NCBI GenBank assembly: GCA_002412495.1
Contig: DHVE01000066.1
Location: 1 to 64,000 of the forward strand
Reading direction: 5' to 3'
Source: Betaproteobacteria bacterium UBA5216
GTDB taxonomy: Bacteria > Pseudomonadota > Gammaproteobacteria > Burkholderiales > SG8-41
DNA length: 64,000 nucleotides
Shown: positions 1-9,445 of the stretch, piece by piece
How positions within the stretch are numbered: the first letter of the stretch is position 1
Layout: every line of letters begins with the position of its first letter
The notes under the pieces: model-generated
Databases searched by the model: none
What the model saw: only the letters and a program-made list of their open reading frames with translations
What the model was told of the DNA's origin: nothing
Program-made: the position numbers and the translations under genes

Positions 1-1
1 A

Positions 2-151
2 GTGCTGCGCGCGCCGGACATCAAGGAAAAACTGTTCAACACCGGCGTCGAAGTGGTCGCGGGCTCGCCGTCGCAGTTCGCCACGCGCGTGCAATCCGAG
101 ATGAAACGTCTCGGCAAGCTTATTCGCGAAGCGGGAATACGCGCGGAGTAA
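2..151 (+). CDS. TctC/Bug-family solute receptor, 3' end only
   Basis: The reading frame is open at the left edge of the window, and 49 residues remain before TAA. The tail has the layout seen at the C-terminus of the other receptors here: a short 'APDIKEKL' helix, a 'G(V/A)E' strand, a 'SPSQF' turn, then an amphipathic helix ending 'REAGIRAE'. Members of this family are periplasmic binding proteins for carboxylates, normally partnered with TctA/TctB membrane subunits, which are not in view. The ligand cannot be told from this fragment. Confidence 0.85.
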   Translation: MLRAPDIKEKLFNTGVEVVAGSPSQFATRVQSEMKRLGKLIREAGIRAE

Positions 152-180
152 CCTGCCGGGCTACTCCCGGTCACGCGAAG

Positions 181-1263
181 TTATACCAACACACGCGCCA
201 GATTCACCATCATCTCTTCGGTGTCGGCCAATCCGTTTTGGCGCGGCTGCGATGCCACGCGCGGCGTGATGATCACGTTATCGAACTTGAGCAAAGGATC
301 GTCCGAGCGCCCGGGTTCGTCGTAAAAAGCGTCCTGACCCAGACCGCCGAGATGGCCCGACGTGAGCGCCGCCACCAGCGCATCGCGATCCACCACATCC
401 GCGCGCGACACATTGATAAGCCGCGCGCCGGGCTTCAGTTGCGCCAGCCGTTCGCGATTGAACAAGCCGCGCGTGGCCGGCACGCCGGGCACGAGTATGC
501 ATACCCAGTCGCTTTGCGTAAGCATTTGATCGAACGCGCAGTACTCCACCTTCAACTCGCGTTCGTCCGATGCGGGCAGCCGCGTGCGCTGAAAATACAG
601 CGTGCGCATGCCGAACGCCGAAGCGCGCAAAGCCACCTCGCGGCCGATTTCACCCAAGCCGACGATGCCGAGCGTACCGCCGTGCAAGAACCCCAGCCCG
701 CCGATGCGCGCCCAGTTGGCGTTGGGCGAATAGCGGCGGTCGAAAAACTTTGGCCGGTAGCCCGCCGCCGTCAACCGTTCGGTGGTGATCAGTTTGTTGA
801 TCGTGGTGAGCTTACGCGCCAAGCCCAGCATCATTGAAAAAACGTGTTCAGCGGCGGTCATGTTGCCGCGCCGACGCAGCGGCATCACCTTGACGCCGCG
901 CGCCTCACACGCGGCCACATCGATGTTGCGCAGCCACACACCATGCTTCTGCACGATCTTCAATCGATCCGCCACCGCCAGTTCGCGCGGGCCGATTTCC
1001 AGCCCTTCGGTCACGAACGCATCCGCGCCGGGTAATGCGGCCAGCAGTTCGTCTTGCGTGTCCACCATCTTTACGTCCGCCGGATACGCGCCGCGCGCGC
1101 GATCACGCGCCTGTTTCAGCCATGCGGCAAAATCCGGCAGATCGTGTGCAAGGTAATCGGCGAGCGCCGCATCGCGCCCCGCGTTGGGCGCACCGTCGAG
1201 AAACGCCTGCAATAAACGCAGCGACTGGTCGTTCTCGATAACGATGACGGGCCGCTGCGCCAA
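181..1263 (-). CDS. D-isomer-specific 2-hydroxyacid dehydrogenase-like protein
   Basis: A 360-residue NAD(P)-dependent 2-hydroxyacid dehydrogenase family protein. The Rossmann signature GLGEIG lies at residues 202-207, and the substrate-side Arg (NVSRADV, about R287) and Glu (DEPG, about E316) are present. The proton-donating His, usually in a TPH motif, is replaced: the sequence reads TPRVAS (R335). The N-terminus (about 100 residues) is long for the family. Translation probably starts at TTG, two bases after the TGA of the upstream TauD-type gene, so the pair looks translationally coupled. The family reduces 2-keto acids or oxidises D-2-hydroxy acids. The missing His makes activity uncertain. 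Confidence 0.85.
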   Translation of the reverse strand: MAQRPVIVIENDQSLRLLQAFLDGAPNAGRDAALADYLAHDLPDFAAWLKQARDRARGAYPADVKMVDTQDELLAALPGADAFVTEGLEIGPRELAVADRLKIVQKHGVWLRNIDVAACEARGVKVMPLRRRGNMTAAEHVFSMMLGLARKLTTINKLITTERLTAAGYRPKFFDRRYSPNANWARIGGLGFLHGGTLGIVGLGEIGREVALRASAFGMRTLYFQRTRLPASDERELKVEYCAFDQMLTQSDWVCILVPGVPATRGLFNRERLAQLKPGARLINVSRADVVDRDALVAALTSGHLGGLGQDAFYDEPGRSDDPLLKFDNVIITPRVASQPRQNGLADTEEMMVNLARVLV

Positions 1264-1265
1264 GG

Positions 1266-2177
1266 TCAGGCAGCCGCCTGTGCGTTCAGCGTGCCTTTTA
1301 TGGCCTGCATGAACACCGGATCAAACACTTTGTCGGCGAGCACCTGGCAACGCTTCATCAAGCGAAGTTCATTGGGCGCATAGTCCGCTAGCGCGCAATG
1401 CCAGGTGCCGAGATGATCCCACACCAGCACGTCGCCCACGGTCCAGTGGTGGGTATAGCGATACTTCGGTTGCAGCACGTGCGCGTAGAGGTATTCGAGC
1501 GTGTCGTGGCTTTCCGCGTCGCTCATGCCGATGATCTTCACCGTAAAGCCGGGGTTGACGTATATCACCTTGCGGCCGCTGATGGGGTGCGTGAGAAACA
1601 CCGGATGCGGCACCGGCGGGCGCTGCTGGCGCTGGGCTTCGGACAACGGCGGGCGCTTGCTGCCCTTGCTACGCATGAGCTCGTGAAATTTATTCCAGTC
1701 GTGCAGCGCGACGGCATCGGCCAGTTTGGTTTTGATGCCGGCGGGCAGATCATCGTAGGCCGCGTGCGTATTGGTGAATTCGGTGCCGCCGCGCGGCTTG
1801 CCGTCGCGCATCGGCACCTTGTGCGCCACCAGCACGTTCACAAAGCCGGGCGTTTTGTTATACGTCATGTCGGTGTGCCAATCCTGCCCCGCGTCGGGCG
1901 CGCCGATGTAATCGCCGTTTTCAATCACGTTCGACAGGATGGAAACCTCGGGCATGCCCGGCTCGACTTTTTTCGAGATAATCTGCAACGCGCCGAAGCG
2001 CGCCGAAAATTGCTTCAGTTCCACCGCGTCGATCAACTGATCGGGAAAACACAGCACGCCATATTGGCCGAGCGCCTGCACCACGCGTGCCTGATCCGCA
2101 TCCGGCAAGGGTTGATGAAGATTCACGCCGGTGACTCGGGCGCCGAGTATGGCATTGCCGGGTTCAATGGTAAGCAT
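1266..2177 (-). CDS. TauD/TfdA-family 2-oxoglutarate/Fe(II) dioxygenase
   Basis: A 303-residue protein with the facial-triad motif HTD (DWHTDMTY, near residue 100) and a distal His in GTWHCALADY, followed by the Arg-containing segment RLMKR expected to bind 2-oxoglutarate. This matches the taurine/2,4-D dioxygenase family, which hydroxylates small substrates and often releases sulfite, a phenol or another leaving group. ATG is preceded by AAAGGA at a suitable distance. It is the first gene of a minus-strand pair with the 2-hydroxyacid dehydrogenase and is divergent from the TctC gene at 2290. The true substrate is unknown; a carboxylated compound delivered by the neighbouring receptors is plausible. 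Confidence 0.88.
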   Translation of the reverse strand: MLTIEPGNAILGARVTGVNLHQPLPDADQARVVQALGQYGVLCFPDQLIDAVELKQFSARFGALQIISKKVEPGMPEVSILSNVIENGDYIGAPDAGQDWHTDMTYNKTPGFVNVLVAHKVPMRDGKPRGGTEFTNTHAAYDDLPAGIKTKLADAVALHDWNKFHELMRSKGSKRPPLSEAQRQQRPPVPHPVFLTHPISGRKVIYVNPGFTVKIIGMSDAESHDTLEYLYAHVLQPKYRYTHHWTVGDVLVWDHLGTWHCALADYAPNELRLMKRCQVLADKVFDPVFMQAIKGTLNAQAAA

Positions 2178-2289
2178 CGTGCTGTCCTTTCGTGCGGGCT
2201 GATCGGTTCAGATCGGCAAAACGGATGGTTCGATTGGCGTTATATTAGCAGAGAGATCACAACCCTTGCTTCCGTGGAGATCGCCGTTT

Positions 2290-3258
2290 ATGGCCGTACC
2301 CTCTCGTGTGATGCTGTCCACCGCCCTCGTCGCGGTCGTGTATTGCAGCGCGCCATCGGCGCAACCCTTTCCCGCGAAGCCGCTACGCGTGCTCGTGGGT
2401 TTTACGCCGGGCGCCGGCGTGGATATCGCGGTACGCCTGATCGCACCGAAAATGAGCGAGACGCTCGGCCAATCGCTGATTGTCGATAATCGCCCCGGCG
2501 CTGGCGGCAATATCGCCGCCGAGTTGGTCGCGCGCGCGCCGTCCGACGGTTACACCCTGTACGCCGGCGGCGCGCCCGCCGCAATCAGCCAATCGCTCTA
2601 CACAAAGCTAGCTTACGACCTGCTGAAGGACTTCGATCCCGTTGCACTCATTGGTACTGTTTCGACGCTGCTGGTGGTGCATCCGTCGCTGCCGGTAAAA
2701 AGCATCAAGGATTTCGTGGCCATCGCCGAAAGGCGCCGCGGTGAACTGACGTACGCCACCACGGGCGCGGGCAGCACGCCGCACCTGACGGCAGAGATGC
2801 TGCGGCTGCAAACCGGCATCCAGATTCTGCACGTGCCGTACAAAGGCACGCCGCCGGCACTCAACGATTTGATCGCGGGGAACGTGTCGTTCATGTTTGC
2901 AAACGTTTTGTCGGTGATGCCGCACGTGAACAGCGGGCGGCTGCGCGCGCTGGCCATCACCAGCGCCAAACGCAGCGCCATCGTACCCAGCCTGCCGACC
3001 GTCGCGGAGACGTACCCCGGGTTTGAATCCGGAAGCTGGTACGCGCTGTTCGCGCCCGCCGGCACGCCCAGGGACGCGATCACGCGCGTAAATGAAGCCG
3101 TGAACCGCGCCATGCAAGCGCCCGAAGTGCGCGACAAGTTCATCGCGCAAGGCGCGGAGCCGTTGACCGGCACGCCGCAGGACGCCACCGCTTACACGCG
3201 CGCCGAAGTCGTAAAGTGGGCCAAGGTGGTGAAGGCTTCGGGCGCGCGGGTCGATTAG
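2290..3258 (+). CDS. TctC/Bug-family tripartite tricarboxylate transporter receptor
   Basis: A periplasmic binding protein of 322 residues. The start is placed at ATG 2290 because GGAGA lies nine bases upstream; an in-frame TTG at 2266 would only add eight residues. A signal peptide ends near APSAQP. Family hallmarks are visible: 'PAKPLRVLVGFTPGAG' after the signal, 'NRPGAGG', 'APSDGYTL', 'LPVKS' and 'VPYKGTPPAL'. Bug proteins capture carboxylates and usually hand them to TctAB, which is absent here. The next receptor follows 75 bases downstream on the same strand. Confidence 0.95.
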   Translation: MAVPSRVMLSTALVAVVYCSAPSAQPFPAKPLRVLVGFTPGAGVDIAVRLIAPKMSETLGQSLIVDNRPGAGGNIAAELVARAPSDGYTLYAGGAPAAISQSLYTKLAYDLLKDFDPVALIGTVSTLLVVHPSLPVKSIKDFVAIAERRRGELTYATTGAGSTPHLTAEMLRLQTGIQILHVPYKGTPPALNDLIAGNVSFMFANVLSVMPHVNSGRLRALAITSAKRSAIVPSLPTVAETYPGFESGSWYALFAPAGTPRDAITRVNEAVNRAMQAPEVRDKFIAQGAEPLTGTPQDATAYTRAEVVKWAKVVKASGARVD

Positions 3259-3333
3259 CCCGCCAGCGACTTGAAATCCGATTGCATCCGCTTGACAGCC
3301 CTCGCGGGCACGCGTTTTACTCGCCATCTCACC

Positions 3334-4308
3334 ATGAAAAATCCCTGGTACCCCGGCGCCGCGCTTGCGCTGTTTCTGATTCCCGGTGCACCCTTCTGCG
3401 CCGCCGCGGACTATCCCTCGCGGCCGATACGATTGATTGCGCCGTTTGCGCCGGGCGGCGGCGTCGATGTTTCGGCGCGCTTCATCGCCAAGCAGTTAAC
3501 CGAAAGTTTCGGCCAAACCGCCATCGTCGATAACCGGCCCGGCGCGGGCAGCACGCTCGGCACCGACCTGGTGTCGAAGGCCGCGCCCGACGGCCACACG
3601 CTGCTGGTGACGCACAACGCGATTGCCATCAACCAATCGCTGTATCCAAAGCTGCCATACGATACCGTGCGCGACTTCACGCAAGTGGCGTTCATTGGCG
3701 TCACCACGTTCACGCTGGTGGTCAACCCGGCGCTGCCGGTCAAAAACGTTAAAGATTTGATCGCGCTGGCCAAGGCCAAGCCCGGCGCGCTTAATTACGC
3801 GAGCACCGGCGCAGGCGGCGGTTCGCATCTCGCCACCGAATATTTCATGCTCGCCACCAGCACCCAATTGCTTAACGTGCCGTACAAAGGCACGGCGCCC
3901 GCGCTGACGGATCTGGTTTCGGGGCAAACACACGTGATGCTTTCAGGACTGCCGGGCACGGTGCCGTTCATCAAATCCAAACGCATCCTGGCACTGGCCA
4001 CCACCAGTTCCAAGCGCTCGATTTTCTTGCCGGAGTTGCCCACCTTGCTCGAAGCCGGCGTGGACGGTTATGAATTCGATGCGTGGTACGGCATGCATGC
4101 GCCGGCCAAAACACCGGGCGACATCATCAAGAAACTGCACCTCACCGTCACGCAGGCGTTGACGTCGCCCGATGTGCGTCAGCAGTTGATGAATCAAGGC
4201 ATCGAGCCGCGCGACATGAGCCCTGCGGCGTTCTCGGTATTTGTGCGGCGCGAAGTCGAGAAGTGCGCGAAAATCATCAAAGCCTCCGGTGCGCGCACCG
4301 AATTGTAA
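3334..4308 (+). CDS. TctC/Bug-family tripartite tricarboxylate transporter receptor
   Basis: A 324-residue receptor. The chosen ATG (3334) gives a good signal peptide (KNPWYPGAALALFLIP, cleavage near CAAA); the upstream in-frame TTG at 3271 would add 21 non-signal residues. Family motifs: 'PSRPIRLIAPFAPGGG', 'NRPGAGS', 'APDGHTL', 'LPVKN', 'VPYKGTAPAL'. It follows another TctC gene and precedes a MmgE/PrpD gene by 44 bases, so receptor and enzyme may be co-transcribed and share a substrate. This receptor-plus-PrpD pairing recurs in the window. Confidence 0.95.
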   Translation: MKNPWYPGAALALFLIPGAPFCAAADYPSRPIRLIAPFAPGGGVDVSARFIAKQLTESFGQTAIVDNRPGAGSTLGTDLVSKAAPDGHTLLVTHNAIAINQSLYPKLPYDTVRDFTQVAFIGVTTFTLVVNPALPVKNVKDLIALAKAKPGALNYASTGAGGGSHLATEYFMLATSTQLLNVPYKGTAPALTDLVSGQTHVMLSGLPGTVPFIKSKRILALATTSSKRSIFLPELPTLLEAGVDGYEFDAWYGMHAPAKTPGDIIKKLHLTVTQALTSPDVRQQLMNQGIEPRDMSPAAFSVFVRREVEKCAKIIKASGARTEL

Positions 4309-4352
4309 TCATCAGCAAGAATACATAACTAATTGTTTTTATTGAGTAATTT

Positions 4353-5768
4353 ATGACAGCCTCTACCCCCATCGCCATCGCCATCGCCATCGCCCAACGC
4401 ATCACCGCCCTGCGTTATCCCGATCTGCCCGCCGAGGCCGTGCATTGGGCCAAGGTAGCGATCATCGACACACTCGCCTGCGCGCTCGCGGGCGCCAACG
4501 AAGACGCCACGCGCATCGCCGAAAAAGTGTCCGCCACTTACGGCGGCGCGGGGCCGGCGTTGCTGTGGGGCACCAACCGGCGTCTGTCGGCGCTCGACGC
4601 GGCCATCGTCAACGGCGTTGCCGGACACGCACTCGACTACGATGATGTCAACAACACCATCGGCGGCCATCCGTCGGTACCGATACTGCCCGCCCTTATC
4701 GCGCTCGGCGAAACACTGGGCGCCAGCGGCAAGGATTTGCTGCTCGCCTACATCACCGGTTTTGAAACGCAGGCGCGCATCGGTTGCGCGGTCAACGTGT
4801 ATCACTACCGCAAGGGCTGGCATCCGACCGCGACGCTCGGCGTGTTCGGCGCGGCGGCGGCGAGCGCGCGCCTGCTCAATCTGGATGTGCCGAAAACCGC
4901 CACCGCGCTGGCGATTGCCGCGTCGCTGTCGTCCGGCATCAAAGCCAATTTCGGCACCATGACCAAACCGCTGCACGCGGGCCATTGCAGCCGCAACGGT
5001 TTATACGCCGCGTTGATGGCGAAAGACGGTTTCACCGCCAGCCACGACGCGTTCGAACACGCGCAAGGCTATTTCGAGCTGTTCAACGGCGCGGGCAACT
5101 ACCACGTGGAAAAAATTCTCGCGAACTGGGCCAACCCGCTCGATGTGCTGTCGCCCGGCATCGGACTGAAGCAGTATCCATGCTGTGCCAGCACGCATTC
5201 GGCCATCGATGCCGCGCTGGTGCTGCGCGAACGCCACCAGCTTACGCCAGAGCACATCGCGAAAATCGAAACCGTCACGCACGCGCCCGCCCTGGCGCAC
5301 ACCAACCGCCCCGATCCGAAAACCGCGCTCGATGCCAAATTCAGCGTGCAGTACTGCGTGGCACGCGCGTTAATGCACGGCGCGGTCACGTTTGATCATT
5401 TTGCCGACAGCGCGCTGATGCAGCCCGAGTTGCGCGCCATGCTCGGCAAGGTCACCGCCACCACGCACCCCGCATTGCCCAAGGACATGGGCGAGCACTA
5501 TCAGGGCGTGGTGAACATCACCACCACCGACGGCCAACGGTATTCCGCGCGCGTCGATCAACCGCTGCGCGGCCCGCAAAATCTCGCACCACCGGACCGG
5601 CTGGAAGCCAAGTTCAAGGATTGCGCGGCGCTGGCACTGCGGCCGGATGCCGTGCCGCGCCTTTACGAACAGTTGCGCGGTCTGGAATCGATCACGGATG
5701 TTCGCGAGCTGACCGGCTTCATGGAGAAGTCGGCGATCACTGCCAACGCCAACCGCGCGGCGGCGTAG
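4353..5768 (+). CDS. MmgE/PrpD-family protein
   Basis: A 471-residue protein of the MmgE/PrpD fold, which includes 2-methylcitrate dehydratase and cis-aconitate decarboxylase. Characteristic segments are 'HALDYDD' (near residue 95), 'KGWHPTATLG' and a Cys-rich loop 'QYPCCASTH'. Its first residues are encoded by four in-frame CATCGC repeats giving an alternating Ile-Ala run. The Shine-Dalgarno is weak and the leader AT-rich. It lies downstream of two TctC receptor genes and converges on the tcuA-like gene. Because this family covers both dehydratases and decarboxylases of tricarboxylic acids, the exact reaction cannot be assigned. Confidence 0.9.
   Translation: MTASTPIAIAIAIAQRITALRYPDLPAEAVHWAKVAIIDTLACALAGANEDATRIAEKVSATYGGAGPALLWGTNRRLSALDAAIVNGVAGHALDYDDVNNTIGGHPSVPILPALIALGETLGASGKDLLLAYITGFETQARIGCAVNVYHYRKGWHPTATLGVFGAAAASARLLNLDVPKTATALAIAASLSSGIKANFGTMTKPLHAGHCSRNGLYAALMAKDGFTASHDAFEHAQGYFELFNGAGNYHVEKILANWANPLDVLSPGIGLKQYPCCASTHSAIDAALVLRERHQLTPEHIAKIETVTHAPALAHTNRPDPKTALDAKFSVQYCVARALMHGAVTFDHFADSALMQPELRAMLGKVTATTHPALPKDMGEHYQGVVNITTTDGQRYSARVDQPLRGPQNLAPPDRLEAKFKDCAALALRPDAVPRLYEQLRGLESITDVRELTGFMEKSAITANANRAAA
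4370..4393 (+). repeat. hexanucleotide tandem repeat CATCGC x4
   Basis: Four perfect CATCGC units lie within the first codons of the MmgE/PrpD gene. The unit is six bases, so copy-number change would add or remove Ile-Ala pairs without a frameshift. Confidence 0.9.
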
Positions 5769-5782
5769 CCCGCGCGCGCATC

Positions 5783-7270
5783 CTATTTGGCCGCGAGTGC
5801 GGCCTCGCGGCCCGCGATGCGCCCGTAGGTCGCGCCCGCCATCATGCCGGAGCCCGACGCGTAATTGCCCACCCACAAGCCGCCGACCATTTCACCCGCC
5901 GCATACAAGCCGGGAATCGCCCGGCCCGCGACATGCTGCATCTGCGCGGTTTTGGCATCGACCTTCATGCCGCCAAAGGTAAACGTCATGCCGCAGCGCA
6001 CAGCCCAGCCCTCGAAGGGCGGCTCCTCGATACTCAGGCTGTAATTGCTCTTCTTCGGCGTGATGCCCGACGTGCATTTGCCGTCGAGTTTGTAACGATC
6101 CGGATTAAACGTGCCCGGCTGAATCGCGGCATTGAATTCGCGCACGGTGCGCACGAAATTGGCCGCGTTGATGTCGAGTTCCCGGGCGAGTTCTTCCAGC
6201 GTATTGGCCTTGGCGCCCGCCGCCTTCGCGTAGTTCGTGGGATACAAATTCAGTTTGCGCGCCTTGGCGTCGAGAATCTGAAACGCCACGCCGCCCGGCT
6301 GCGCCAGTATCGCGCGACCCATCTTGGCGTATGTTCTGCCGCGTGTGTCTTCGCCTTCATCAGCAAAACGCTCGCCGTTGGTGTTCACCATGATCGAATA
6401 CGGATACACGTAACGATCCATGCTGTCGCCGCCCGCCAGCGCGTGCGCCGAAGGAACGGTGTAAGCCGGCACGTTGATGTCCTGCGGCGAGGCATGACAC
6501 GTGGTCCAACTGCCATACGGCATGGCGCCGATATCCATCGCCATCCTCAAGCCATCGCCGGTATTGAACGGCACGCCGCGAATGCGCACCATGTCCCAGC
6601 CGGGGCCGAGATAACGCGCGCGCATTTCCGGATTGGATTCAAAGCTGCCGCACGCAAGAATCACCGCTTTCGCGGTAAATGTCTGTATGCCGCTGGGTGT
6701 CAGCGCCACCACGCCGGTGACGCGACCCTGGCTGTCCTGCGTGAGTTCGAGCGCGGCGGTGTCGTAGTGCAGCTTCAAACCCCGTTGCTCGAGCACCTGA
6801 TAGTAACGCTGCTGCATGCCGTAACCACCGCCGTTCATCATCACGACGTTATCACCCAGCGCCTGTGGCCCGACCGAAGGCACCCAGTCCTGTCCGTTTT
6901 CCGCCAGCCACTGAACGGTATTGCGCGATTCGGTGACATGCACCTGCAGCAACTCTTCGTCGCTCTGATTATTGGTGACGCGCATCACCTCGTCCCACGA
7001 GTCTTCCTCGGTGCGGCGCGGCAGCCGGTCGATCAGCGACTGCAGTTCGGCCTCGCTGGCGTTGCGCACCAGCGGACGCAGATCCTCGACGCCATGAAAC
7101 ACAAAGCGCATGTGACCCGTGAGCGCGCTGTTGCCGCCGCGATCTTTTTTCGCGGCCTTTTCCAGCATGCCGACACTGACCTTGTGCTCCAACACGGACA
7201 ATGCCGCCGTGCACGCGGCGTTACCCGCGCCGACGATCAAGACGTCGTAATGAACTGCTTCGCTTGCCAT
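5783..7270 (-). CDS. tcuA: FAD-dependent tricarballylate dehydrogenase-like flavoprotein
   Basis: A 495-residue flavoprotein of the fumarate reductase/succinate dehydrogenase family. The N-terminus has the dinucleotide motif VGAGNAAC (residues 13-20) and a GGNSALTGH FAD loop. The C-terminus has the FAD-closing segment 'GLYAAGEMVGGLW' and 'GSGMMAGATYGRIAG'. Length and the GAGNAA variant fit TcuA, which oxidises tricarballylate to cis-aconitate, rather than a respiratory subunit. There is no heme or iron-sulfur partner (TcuB) adjacent. ATG follows GGAG by six bases. Two TctC receptor genes lie immediately upstream on the same strand (receptor end to this start 30 bases), suggesting one uptake-plus-oxidation operon. 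A 3-ketosteroid dehydrogenase-like role is possible but less likely. Confidence 0.75.
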   Translation of the reverse strand: MASEAVHYDVLIVGAGNAACTAALSVLEHKVSVGMLEKAAKKDRGGNSALTGHMRFVFHGVEDLRPLVRNASEAELQSLIDRLPRRTEEDSWDEVMRVTNNQSDEELLQVHVTESRNTVQWLAENGQDWVPSVGPQALGDNVVMMNGGGYGMQQRYYQVLEQRGLKLHYDTAALELTQDSQGRVTGVVALTPSGIQTFTAKAVILACGSFESNPEMRARYLGPGWDMVRIRGVPFNTGDGLRMAMDIGAMPYGSWTTCHASPQDINVPAYTVPSAHALAGGDSMDRYVYPYSIMVNTNGERFADEGEDTRGRTYAKMGRAILAQPGGVAFQILDAKARKLNLYPTNYAKAAGAKANTLEELARELDINAANFVRTVREFNAAIQPGTFNPDRYKLDGKCTSGITPKKSNYSLSIEEPPFEGWAVRCGMTFTFGGMKVDAKTAQMQHVAGRAIPGLYAAGEMVGGLWVGNYASGSGMMAGATYGRIAGREAALAAK

Positions 7271-7300
7271 GAACTGCTCCAGAAAACGTCAAAAAGGTTG

Positions 7301-8278
7301 TTACTGCACCTGCCGGATATTCGCCGATTTCACCACCTTGATCCACTTGACCACGTCACGCTGAATCACGTCGCGAAACACTTCCGGCGGGCCGTCGTTG
7401 GCTTCGATACCTTCGACCACGAATCGCTCCTTGATCTCCGGCGTTTGCGCCGCTTTGCGCACCTCACGATTCCACAGCGTCACCACGTCGGCGGGCAAGC
7501 CTTTCGGTCCCCACAGGCCGTACCACAGCGTCGCCTCATAGCCGGGCAGCGTTTCCGCAATCGTCGGAATGTCCGGCAGCGCGCTGCTGCGTTTTGCATT
7601 GGTGACGGCGATGCCGCGCAGCCGGCCGGTTTTGACATGCGGCAGCATCACGCCCAGCGTGCCCATGATGAGTTGCACCTGCCCGCCCAAGAGGTCGTTC
7701 AGTGCCGCGCCCGTGCCCTTGTACGGCACGTGCGTCATTTGTATGCCCGCCATCATGATCAGCAACTCGGTTGCCAAATGGGTATTACCGCCGGTACCGG
7801 TCGAAGCGAAGTTCAGCGCGCCCGGCTTGGCCTTGGCGAGCGCGATCAATTCCTTGACGTTTTTTGCCGCCACCGACGGATGCAGCGTCAGCAAAATGCC
7901 CGCGTCGCCGATCAGCACGATGGGCGTAATGTCGCGCACCGCATCGTAAGGCAGCTTGAACAGTGCGGCATTGGTGGAGTAGCTGGTGGACACCATGCAC
8001 AACGTGTAGCCGTCCGGCGCGGCGCGCACCGTGGTTTCGGCGCCGATGGTGCCGGCCGCGCCCGAGCGATTGTCGACCACGACCGCATGCCCCGCCGAAT
8101 CGGCAAACTTTTGCGCGAACATGCGCGCCATGATGTCGGTGCCGCCGCCAGGCGGAAAAGGCACGATCATGCGTATCGGCTTGTTCGGGTATTTCGCGGC
8201 GCTTTGCGCCGCCGCGCACACCGGCAACAAACCGGCCGCGGCGGCAACTGCAAGCCCGACAATGTTAATAACTTTCAT
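7301..8278 (-). CDS. TctC/Bug-family tripartite tricarboxylate transporter receptor
   Basis: A 325-residue periplasmic receptor with a signal peptide (VAAAAGLLPVCAAAQ). It shows 'PNKPIRMIVPFPPGGGTD', a variant 'NRSGAAG' in place of NRPGAGG, 'APDGYTL' and 'VPYKGTGAALNDL'. It sits directly upstream of the tcuA-like gene in the same direction, so tricarballylate or a similar tricarboxylate is a reasonable ligand guess; this is inference from position only. Confidence 0.95.
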   Translation of the reverse strand: MKVINIVGLAVAAAAGLLPVCAAAQSAAKYPNKPIRMIVPFPPGGGTDIMARMFAQKFADSAGHAVVVDNRSGAAGTIGAETTVRAAPDGYTLCMVSTSYSTNAALFKLPYDAVRDITPIVLIGDAGILLTLHPSVAAKNVKELIALAKAKPGALNFASTGTGGNTHLATELLIMMAGIQMTHVPYKGTGAALNDLLGGQVQLIMGTLGVMLPHVKTGRLRGIAVTNAKRSSALPDIPTIAETLPGYEATLWYGLWGPKGLPADVVTLWNREVRKAAQTPEIKERFVVEGIEANDGPPEVFRDVIQRDVVKWIKVVKSANIRQVQ

Positions 8279-8355
8279 GACTGAAAAAGTTTACCGCTAC
8301 TGCGCGCCGTAAACACGCGCATGTCCCTATTGTTTGCAATCCCGTCGAACATCGC

Positions 8356-9351
8356 CTATTCCGCCTTGATGCCCGCGGCACGCACCTGCTTGCGCCAGCG
8401 TTCCAGATCGCCGCGCACGATGGCGGTGAATTCGGCCGTGCTGTTGGCCACCGAATCCGCGCCATCCTGCCGCAGACGCTCGCGCAACTCCGGCACCTGC
8501 AAGGCGCGCACCGCCGCGCTGTTCAGCCGCGCCACCACGTCACGCGGCGTTTTCGCCGGCGCGCCGATGCCATACCAGTTGTCCACCGAATAACCCGCCA
8601 AGCCGGTTTCCGCGATGGTGGGCAGTTCGGGCAGCACGGTCGAACGCTTCAGCGAGGTCACCGCGATGGAACGCAACTTGCCCGCCTTGATCAACGGGAT
8701 GGTGGACACCGGCACGCCAAAGAAAAACTGCAAACGCCCGCCCAGCAAATCCACCAGCGCGGGCGCGCCGCCCTTGTACGGCACGTGCATCAATTCCGTG
8801 CCGGTCATTTGCGCAAGCATAATACCGCCGACGTGTTGCAGCGTACCCACCCCTGCCGTCCCATAGTGCAAGGTGCGCGGCGCGGCGCGCGCCAATGCAA
8901 CCAGTTCTTTCACCGAGTGCGCATTGATCGACGGATGCACCAGCAGGATGTACGGCTGCGTGGTCATCTGTGCCACATGCACAAAGTCGCGCAGCAAATC
9001 AAACGGCAAGCGTTCACTCATCGCCTGACTCAGCGGATGCGACGCAGTAATGGTCACCAGCGTGTAGCCGTCGGCAGGCGCGCGCGCCGCGATTTCCGTG
9101 CCGATGTTGCCCGAGGCGCCGATGCGATTGTCGATCACGATGGATTGGCCGACGACTTCCGCGATGCGCTGCGCCACCAGCCGCGTGGTGAGATCGGTGC
9201 CGCCACCCGCCGCAAACGGCGAAATCCAGCGGATCGATTTGTTCGGATAGCCTTGCCCCGCGTTCGCCGCGGCGGATTGCGCCATCGCGCCCGCACTGAA
9301 GCACGCCAGAAAAATGGCGGTCACGCCATGAACACTCATCGCGGTGGGCAT
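8356..9351 (-). CDS. TctC/Bug-family tripartite tricarboxylate transporter receptor
   Basis: A 331-residue receptor. ATG 9351 is chosen because GGGGAGAA lies six bases before it; an in-frame codon 21 bases upstream overlaps that ribosome site. A signal peptide ends near AMAQS. Motifs: 'PNKSIRWISPFAAGGGTD', 'NRIGASG', 'APADGYTL', 'VPYKGGAPALVDL'. It begins the run 8356-7301-5783 (two receptors, then flavoprotein) on the minus strand and is divergent from the MmgE/PrpD gene at 9446. Confidence 0.95.
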   Translation of the reverse strand: MPTAMSVHGVTAIFLACFSAGAMAQSAAANAGQGYPNKSIRWISPFAAGGGTDLTTRLVAQRIAEVVGQSIVIDNRIGASGNIGTEIAARAPADGYTLVTITASHPLSQAMSERLPFDLLRDFVHVAQMTTQPYILLVHPSINAHSVKELVALARAAPRTLHYGTAGVGTLQHVGGIMLAQMTGTELMHVPYKGGAPALVDLLGGRLQFFFGVPVSTIPLIKAGKLRSIAVTSLKRSTVLPELPTIAETGLAGYSVDNWYGIGAPAKTPRDVVARLNSAAVRALQVPELRERLRQDGADSVANSTAEFTAIVRGDLERWRKQVRAAGIKAE

Positions 9352-9445
9352 TGCCGGTTCTCCCCGATACAAAATACGATTCTACGTGAATGCGCGATAA
9401 TACGGGCCGCCCCTGTCTACGTAAAAAATGCGCGCGGAGAAACCC

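Noticed and set aside
1398..2489. Plus-strand open frame over the TauD gene
   Set aside because: Antisense to a gene with clear catalytic motifs; composition typical of a shadow.
5621..8284. Very long plus-strand open frame (887 codons)
   Set aside because: It is antisense to the tcuA-like and TctC genes, has His/Arg-rich composition and no domain; it is a shadow of GC-rich coding.
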